Source: Ruminococcus sp. (GTDB taxonomy: Bacteria > Bacillota > Clostridia > Oscillospirales > Acutalibacteraceae). Taken from it: a stretch of DNA of 38,001 nt. The translations under genes and the position numbers were made by a program. Below the pieces are notes generated by a model. The model was not told where the DNA came from and ran no database searches. It saw only the letters and a program-made list of their open reading frames with translations. Of this stretch, positions 33,542-38,001 are shown piece after piece. Within the stretch, counting starts at the first letter, position 1. Every line of letters starts with the position of its first letter. The stretch covers positions 1-38,001 of the forward strand of contig JAFQQF010000021.1 in assembly GCA_017411385.1 (NCBI GenBank), read 5' to 3'.

Positions 33542-33579
33542 AGGCTGTCTTACTATTGTCGGTAAGACAGCCTTTTCTT
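33542..33579. terminator. Bidirectional terminator between the dockerin gene and queT
   Basis: AGGCTGTCTTAC (33542-33553) pairs with GTAAGACAGCCT (33562-33573). T residues follow on the plus strand, and the A-run at 33535-33540 gives a T-run on the minus strand, so it can serve both convergent genes. Confidence 0.9.
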
Positions 33580-33589
33580 ATATGTATAA

Positions 33590-34120
33590 TCATTTATTAT
33601 TAAAAGCAGGAAGCTTTTTCATTGCAATGTAAAAAGGAATACCCAATCCTAGGCAAACCCCCGCTTCTCCAAGAGCTACCAAGGATGCCTGCAAGAGAAA
33701 GCCTGTAAAGGTAAAAGCACCTTCTATATAGAAAAATTCCAGCTCCAAGCCAATAATAACCGCGTTAAAAACAACAGGCATAAGAAGAGATAAAACGGGC
33801 ACAGAGAAAATTTTAAGGTTTCTGAGATAATATGCACACACTGCAGCCAAAAATGTTGCCGCGGTGCCCAGCACCATATCAAGGGGAAGCACCCCCACCG
33901 CCACAATGTTTGACAAAAGGCACCCCACAGTAAGTCCGGGGATTGCCGCAGGGGTTAATACTGCCAAGGTGCAAAGCACCTCACTTACACGAAACTGCAC
34001 AGGACCGATTGAGGATGAGGGCAGTATCATCTCCTGAGCATAGTTCACCGCAACGTACAAGGCCGCAATAATTGCCGCCTGCACCATATAAAAGGTTGCA
34101 GACTTTTTAGTCTTGGTCAT
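33590..34120 (-). CDS. queT: QueT-family ECF transporter S component
   Basis: This 176-aa membrane protein belongs to the QueT family, the substrate-binding subunits of energy-coupling factor transporters for queuosine precursors. The signature is IGPVQFRVSEVLCTLAVLTP followed by AAIPGLTVGCLLSN; about five to six hydrophobic segments are visible. CGGAGG precedes the ATG. It is a single gene, so the shared ECF module must be elsewhere. I could not fit a preQ1 riboswitch in the leader. Confidence 0.85.
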   Translation of the reverse strand: MTKTKKSATFYMVQAAIIAALYVAVNYAQEMILPSSSIGPVQFRVSEVLCTLAVLTPAAIPGLTVGCLLSNIVAVGVLPLDMVLGTAATFLAAVCAYYLRNLKIFSVPVLSLLMPVVFNAVIIGLELEFFYIEGAFTFTGFLLQASLVALGEAGVCLGLGIPFYIAMKKLPAFNNK

Positions 34121-34185
34121 TATAAATTCCTCCGTAGTTTTGATTGAGATAAAAAAATCTCTGTCAGGATTTTGCGAACTGACAT

Positions 34186-34510
34186 AGAAGCGCCGAGGTG
34201 CGTAGCCTTAAAAAATCAAGTACGACACCGAATTTGCCAAAAAACAAGTAAATGCTGTGCATTTGCTTGCAGGCAAATTTGTGGAGTACGATGACTTTTT
34301 TAAGAGAAGCGGAGCACTACGAGGCGTGACAAGAAGCGCCGAGGTGCGTAGCCTTAAAAAATCAAGTACGACATCGAATTTGCCAAAAGCCAAGTAAATG
34401 CTGTGCATTTGCTTGCAGGCAAATTTGTGGAGTACGATGACTTTTTTAAGGGTAGCGGAGCACAACGAGGCGTGACAAGAAGCGCCGAGGTGCGTAGCCC
34501 TAAAAAACCA
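34186..34510 (+). repeat. Tandem 146-bp palindromic element (two full copies and a partial third)
   Basis: Copies start at 34186, 34332 and 34478, each with AGAAGCGCCGAGGTGCGTAG. The two full units are nearly identical. Each unit is itself a long imperfect inverted repeat: AATTTGCC pairs with GGCAAATT around a central AAATGC-tgt-GCATTT, and CTTAAAAAATCAAGTAC near the start roughly pairs with GTACGATGACTTTTTTAAG near the end. The region has no gene; the open frames crossing it are a by-product of the repeat. Confidence 0.85.
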
Positions 34511-34565
34511 CACAACTCGCACGACTCGCTGATTATATCACATTAACCTCCATATTGCAAGCAAA

Positions 34566-34598
34566 CAAAAACACCGCCTGACTTACGCCAAGCGGTGT
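34566..34598 (-). terminator. Intrinsic terminator of the 87-aa protein gene
   Basis: On the minus strand ACACCGC (34598-34592) pairs with GCGGTGT (34577-34571), followed by TTTTG. It lies 60 bp after the stop. Confidence 0.75.
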
Positions 34599-34657
34599 CT
34601 TTGCTTTAAGGTTTTTGAAATCAACGTGAAACGAAGTTATCGTAATTTGATAAGTTT

Positions 34658-34921
34658 TTACGCAGTCTTTGACTCAACTTCACCGTACAGACCGAATCTG
34701 AACAACTTGCTTTCGTCCTCCTGATTGTCGCAGAGGATATAAGCTTCGGTGATTTTTCCGCCCTCAATCAGCTGTGTTAAGCCGATGAGCTGACAAAGCT
34801 TGCTTTTAAGGTTGAGGTGATCTCCCTCACGGGTTACAAGATATACATTGCCCTTGCAAGTGTCAAGCACGGTGAGGAACTTATCAACGTCGATGTTGTG
34901 CAAACTGATGACTGTAGTCAT
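34658..34921 (-). CDS. Small protein of unknown function, possibly HPr-fold-like
   Basis: This 87-aa protein is not confidently recognised. The pattern NIDVDKFLTVLDTCKGNVYL followed by LNLKSKLCQLIGL weakly recalls HPr-like proteins, in which a helix and AKS-type motif follow a strand, but the active-site histidine region is absent. AAAGGAGG lies 7-8 nt before ATG 34921; an upstream ATG at 34984 has no ribosome-binding site. It has a strong own promoter, a structured leader and a terminator, so it is a real single-gene unit. Confidence 0.7.
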   Translation of the reverse strand: MTTVISLHNIDVDKFLTVLDTCKGNVYLVTREGDHLNLKSKLCQLIGLTQLIEGGKITEAYILCDNQEDESKLFRFGLYGEVESKTA

Positions 34922-34988
34922 ACTGTTTCCTCCTTTTATAAGTATAAAATTTTCGTGCTGCCATTTACCATTTGGCATGTTCATAAAA

Positions 34989-35020
34989 TACCGACTGATT
35001 TGAGATTGTGTATGTCGGTA
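34989..35020 (-). promoter_or_regulatory. Leader with two competing inverted repeats
   Basis: TACCGAC (34989-34995) can pair with GTCGGTA (35014-35020), and CTGATT (34995-35000) can pair with AATCAG (35020-35025). The two pairings overlap and cannot form together. On the minus strand the first is followed by TTTTAT, about 65 nt before the start codon. Confidence 0.4.
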
Positions 35021-35049
35021 ATCAGGTGGACTTTTAACCTGACAACTTC

Positions 35050-35077
35050 ATTATATTCATTTTTTCGTGATTGTCAA
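35050..35077 (-). promoter_or_regulatory. Predicted strong sigma-A promoter of the 87-aa protein gene
   Basis: On the minus strand TTGACA (35077-35072) and TATAAT (35055-35050), both perfect consensus, are 16 bp apart. The leader would be about 120 nt. Confidence 0.75.
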
Positions 35078-35308
35078 CAATAAATTGTATTTTTGCTTGT
35101 GCAATGTGCTATTTCTCAGAAAATATTAACCTATTTGTAGCCGTGATTTTTGTATTTATTGCACAACACTTAGTTTTTCTTACACCTTCCTATTTCTTAA
35201 GAATGGTTACATTTTACCGAAAAATTATCATCGCATCTTGAGATTTTAATAAAATCACCAAAAGTTTTGATTTTGCCTTTTTTTCATAAAAAACACCGCA
35301 AAATTAGG

Positions 35309-35337
35309 TTGTGAAGCCCTCTATTTTAATGTATAAT
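35309..35337 (+). promoter_or_regulatory. Predicted promoter of the phosphohexomutase gene
   Basis: TTGTGA (35309-35314), a 17-bp spacer and perfect TATAAT (35332-35337) lie 33 bp upstream of the start codon. The stretch between 35078 and 35308 is AT-rich and shows no further feature. Confidence 0.65.
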
Positions 35338-35370
35338 AGGCTTGTACCTATAAATCACGGAGGAATTATT

Positions 35371-36873
35371 ATGCTTAATGACTTTTATAAACAGTTCAAA
35401 AGCGGTACCGATATCCGCGGTGTTGCAAGCGAAGGAGTAGAGGGCGAAGCTCTCAATATGACAAACGAAGCAGTAGCTGATATGACAGGCGGCTTCTGCC
35501 GTTGGCTTATGGATAAAACAGGCAAAACTGCATCTGAGCTTACTGTATCTGTCGGTCGTGACAGCAGAATCTCGGGTGAAAGAATTGCCGATGTTGTTAC
35601 CAAAACGCTCTCTTCCTTTGGTGTTAAGGTTATACTTTGTAACCTTGCCTCTACCCCCTCAATGTTTATGACCACAGTTGATTTGGGCTGTGACGGAGCT
35701 GTGCAGATTACTGCAAGCCATCACCCCTTCAACAGAAACGGTCTGAAATTCTTCACCCGCTTGGGCGGACTTGAAGGCTCTGACATTACCGCTATCCTTA
35801 CAAATGCTTCCGACAAAAACTTCCCTGCGATTACCGAGAACGGTACTATCGAAGAAGTTGACTATATGACTCAGTATGCAGAGCACCTTTGCGACATTAT
35901 CAAAAAAGGTGTTAACGCTGAAAACTACGATAAGCCCCTTGAAGGCTTCAAAATCTGCGTTGATGCCGGCAACGGTGTCGGCGGTTTCTATGCTGACAAG
36001 GTGCTGGCTCGACTTGGTGCAGACACTAACGGAAGCCGTTACCTTGACCCTGACGGAATGTTCCCCAATCATGTGCCCAATCCCGAGTCCCCTGTAGCTA
36101 TGAAAGCTATCTCCGAGGCAGTAGTTGAGGCACAAGCTGATTTAGGCGTTATCTTTGATACCGACGTTGACCGCGGTGCTGTTGTAGACGACAAGGGTAA
36201 CGAAATCAACCGTAACCGCCTCGTAGCACTGGCAAGCGCCATAGCTCTTGAAGGCTGTGAGGGCGGCACAATTGTCACCGACTCCATCACCTCTGACGGA
36301 CTGAGAGAGTTCATCGAGGACACATTAGGCGGCAAGCACTACCGTTATCGCCGTGGCTACAAAAACGTTATCGACAAGGCAGTTGAGCTTAACAAAGAAG
36401 GCATCCCCTGTCCTCTTGCTATCGAAACCTCAGGCCACGCCGCAATGAAGGAAAACTATTTCCTTGATGACGGTGCCTACCTGTGCACAAAAATCATCAT
36501 TAAGGCAGCACAGCTTCGCAAAGAGGGCAAAACAATCTCTGACCTTATAAGCACCTTAAAGGAGGCTAAGGAAGAAAAAGAAATCCGTATCAAGATTTTA
36601 GAAGAAGACTTCCGTGCTTGCGGTGAAAGAGTCATCTCTGAGCTTCTCAAATACGCCGAGGCAAACGAAGGCTGGGCAATCGCTCCCGACAATCGCGAGG
36701 GTGTACGCGTTTCCTTTGGCAAAGAAAACGGCGACGGCTGGTTCCTGCTTCGTCTTTCTGTTCACGACCCCATTATGCCCCTCAACATTGAAAGCAACAG
36801 TGAAGGCGGTTGTGAGATTATCCTCTCTCACCTCGAAAACTTCTTCAAAACCACCAAGGGCCTTGATATCTAA
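35371..36873 (+). CDS. Phosphoglucomutase/phosphomannomutase family protein
   Basis: This 500-aa phosphohexomutase interconverts sugar 1- and 6-phosphates. The phosphoserine lies in TASHHPFNRNGLKFF, the magnesium loop is DTDVDRG, the sugar-binding loop is ETSGHAAMKENY and the phosphate-binding loop is DNREGVRVSF. The specific sugar cannot be told from these motifs. I start at ATG 35371 after CGGAGG; a longer frame from 35311 would start inside the promoter. Confidence 0.88.
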   Translation: MLNDFYKQFKSGTDIRGVASEGVEGEALNMTNEAVADMTGGFCRWLMDKTGKTASELTVSVGRDSRISGERIADVVTKTLSSFGVKVILCNLASTPSMFMTTVDLGCDGAVQITASHHPFNRNGLKFFTRLGGLEGSDITAILTNASDKNFPAITENGTIEEVDYMTQYAEHLCDIIKKGVNAENYDKPLEGFKICVDAGNGVGGFYADKVLARLGADTNGSRYLDPDGMFPNHVPNPESPVAMKAISEAVVEAQADLGVIFDTDVDRGAVVDDKGNEINRNRLVALASAIALEGCEGGTIVTDSITSDGLREFIEDTLGGKHYRYRRGYKNVIDKAVELNKEGIPCPLAIETSGHAAMKENYFLDDGAYLCTKIIIKAAQLRKEGKTISDLISTLKEAKEEKEIRIKILEEDFRACGERVISELLKYAEANEGWAIAPDNREGVRVSFGKENGDGWFLLRLSVHDPIMPLNIESNSEGGCEIILSHLENFFKTTKGLDI

Positions 36874-36887
36874 AACCCAGTATTTAT

Positions 36888-36920
36888 GAGCTTTTCAAAG
36901 CTCCGCAACCTGTAGTTGCG
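36888..36920 (+). other. Two adjacent small hairpins after the phosphohexomutase gene
   Basis: GAGCTTT-tc-AAAGCTC (36888-36903) is followed directly by CGCAAC-ctgta-GTTGCG (36904-36920). Neither has a T-run, so they may mark the 3' end of the transcript rather than a standard terminator. Confidence 0.4.
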
Positions 36921-37014
36921 AGGATGAAAACCAGAATGTATAGTGTTTTTTATCGGTTGCGGATATAATGAAACCACAACAAAAAACAAACAACAATGGT
37001 TTTCGGAGGTAATT

Positions 37015-37824
37015 ATGAACATCGAAACAGCAAACAGACTTCTTCAGCACAGAAAGAGTTCAGGTCTTTCTCAGGAGGAATTAGCCGAAAAAATCGGTGT
37101 AAGCCGTCAGGCAGTATCCAAGTGGGAACGCGCCGAAGCGTCCCCTGACACAGACAATCTTATTACACTCGCACGTGTATACGGCGTATCGTTAGACGAA
37201 CTTCTCAATGTAAAAACCGAGGAAGAAACAACTACCGCAAAAGAAGACACACCCCACACATCAGAGGGCGCACCCAAAGCCAAGGATTCAGTCAGTTTCA
37301 AAGGCGGTATCCACGTCAATGCAGAAAACGGCGACAAAGTTGACATAAGTTTCAAAAACGGAATCCACGTAGATGCCACAGACGGAACCCGAGTGCACAT
37401 CGGCTCAGGCGAAATCCACGTAGACGACCCTTCGCGCAACACAAGTTATCATAGTGATACCACCCCTTGGATTAACGCCCTGTTGTATGTACCCTATCCT
37501 GTTATCGTTACCGCTATTTTCCTGTTCTGGGGATTCAGCGGAATGTATGGCGGTTGGGTTACATCCTGGCTTTCTTTCCTTACAGTTCCTCTTTACTATT
37601 CTCTTGTTGATTCAATCCGCAAAAAAGATGCTCAACACTTTGCTTTTCCGGTGCTTACCGTTCTTGTGTACTGTGCCGTAGGACTTTTCTGTGGAATCTG
37701 GCATCCTACTTGGGTAATCTTCATACTGATTCCCGTCTACTACCTCATCTGTTCTGCAATTAACAAAGCTCTTGGCAAAACACCCGAAGTAACAGTAGAC
37801 GAAACAGAATGCAATACAAACTAA
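37015..37824 (+). CDS. XRE-family regulator with four C-terminal membrane segments
   Basis: This 269-aa protein has a Cro/CI-type helix-turn-helix (about residues 5-60: LSQEELAEKIGVSRQAVSKW, then DNLITLARVYGVSLDELL). A charged linker follows, then three short related motifs (SFKGGIHVNAENGDKVDI, SFKNGIHVDATDGTRVHI, GSGEIHVDDPS). The C-terminal ~115 residues contain about four hydrophobic segments, so the DNA-binding domain is tethered to the membrane. CGGAGG precedes ATG 37015; the longer frame from 36943 lacks a ribosome-binding site. Membrane-anchored XRE proteins of this build are common in Firmicutes and often sense envelope conditions. The target genes are unknown. Confidence 0.8.
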   Translation: MNIETANRLLQHRKSSGLSQEELAEKIGVSRQAVSKWERAEASPDTDNLITLARVYGVSLDELLNVKTEEETTTAKEDTPHTSEGAPKAKDSVSFKGGIHVNAENGDKVDISFKNGIHVDATDGTRVHIGSGEIHVDDPSRNTSYHSDTTPWINALLYVPYPVIVTAIFLFWGFSGMYGGWVTSWLSFLTVPLYYSLVDSIRKKDAQHFAFPVLTVLVYCAVGLFCGIWHPTWVIFILIPVYYLICSAINKALGKTPEVTVDETECNTN

Positions 37825-37871
37825 TGAACCATAACAAAAGCCTGTGTACCGAAAAAGTACTGAAATGATAT

Positions 37872-37907
37872 AGTGATGGTAGACACAAAAAAGTGTCTAC
37901 CATCACT
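37872..37907 (+). terminator. Perfect 15-bp hairpin between the XRE gene and the right-edge transposase
   Basis: AGTGATGGTAGACAC (37872-37886) pairs with GTGTCTACCATCACT (37893-37907) around A6 and is followed by TTTTTATG. It works as a terminator for the XRE gene, but it could also be the end structure of the adjacent insertion sequence. Confidence 0.7.
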
Positions 37908-37943
37908 TTTTATGTTAGAATAAAGAAAAGGAGTTGAAAAAAG

Positions 37944-38001
37944 ATGGGAAGGCCAAAAGGTGGGACAAATAAGAATCATAGCAAAGAAGAAAAATTAGCA
38001 T
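37944..38001 (+). CDS. Start of a probable IS transposase OrfA (runs off the right edge)
   Basis: Nineteen codons are visible: MGRPKGGTNKNHSKEEKLA. The start, with basic residues followed by an SKEEKL helix, is like that of IS3-family OrfA helix-turn-helix proteins. AAAAGGAG lies about 10 nt upstream. Too little is in the window for a firm family call, and no terminal inverted repeat can be confirmed. Confidence 0.5.
   Translation, partial: MGRPKGGTNKNHSKEEKLA

Noticed and set aside
34121-34180. Possible preQ1 riboswitch upstream of queT
   Set aside because: The minus-strand leader has GAGA...TCTC and CAAAACTACGGAGG but lacks the C-rich loop and pseudoknot pairing of preQ1-I, and no preQ1-II layout could be fitted.
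34186-34510. Possible CRISPR array
   Set aside because: The repeat unit is 146 bp with no distinct spacers, and no cas gene is present.
34208-34522. A 104-codon minus-strand open frame with an internal repeat
   Set aside because: The repeat in the protein only mirrors the 146-bp DNA repeat, and there is no ribosome-binding site.
1-38001. tRNA or rRNA genes
   Set aside because: No cloverleaf or rRNA-like sequence was recognised in the intergenic regions by eye. A tRNA search program would be needed to exclude them fully.

Overview
The window comes from a spore-forming, anaerobic Gram-positive bacterium of the Clostridia, most likely a Ruminococcus-like member of the Oscillospiraceae. The evidence is a set of sporulation genes (a GerA/SpoVAF-type protein, spmA, spmB, an alpha/beta-type SASP, a BofC-like protein), Clostridia-type AbrB and DUF1292 proteins, a ProRS without the bacterial editing insertion, and two secreted proteins of the kind found in ruminococcal cellulosome or amylosome systems (a CotH protein with starch-binding-like modules, and a type I dockerin protein).

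Layout. 1-5226 (minus): 1742 codons of a giant secreted CotH-kinase protein that runs off the left edge, preceded by a leader of about 400 nt and a gene-free stretch holding four copies of a palindromic intergenic repeat. 6031-17218 (minus): a compact phage-derived structural operon of 17 intact, mostly overlapping genes. It has small and large terminase, portal, protease/scaffold, decoration protein, capsid, two neck proteins, a composite neck/tail protein, a 41-aa protein, a LysM tail protein, hub, mini-spike, gp25-like wedge, baseplate J, gpI-like protein and a fibre-like protein, and it ends at an intrinsic terminator. 17394-21655: sporulation and transition-state genes plus dCMP deaminase. 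21866-30053 (plus): housekeeping genes, namely a class A PBP, homoserine dehydrogenase-aspartokinase, aquaporin, acyl carrier protein, ProRS and a DUF1292 protein. 30260-33505 (plus): a dockerin protein with four ~110-residue repeats. 33590-38001: QueT, a tandem 146-bp palindromic repeat, a small unknown protein, a phosphohexomutase, a membrane-anchored XRE regulator, and what looks like the start of an insertion sequence at the right edge.

The strongest candidate for something undescribed is the phage-like operon. Every reading frame is open, the gene junctions are tight, and the TerL ATPase and nuclease residues are present. Yet no gene of the expected size exists for a tail sheath, a separate tail tube or a tape measure, and there is no lysis, integration, replication or repressor gene. 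In place of roughly 4 kb of tail genes there are only a 259-aa protein (neck-like N-terminus, possibly tube-like C-terminus) and a 41-aa protein. This could be a clean remnant, a domesticated gene-transfer-agent-like particle, or a capsid joined almost directly to a baseplate. The sequence alone cannot decide.

Smaller points of interest are an internal ribosome-binding site and start in the aspartokinase gene that would yield a separate regulatory subunit, two families of palindromic intergenic repeats with structure-preserving variation, and a regulator with repeated short beta-like motifs before a four-segment membrane domain.
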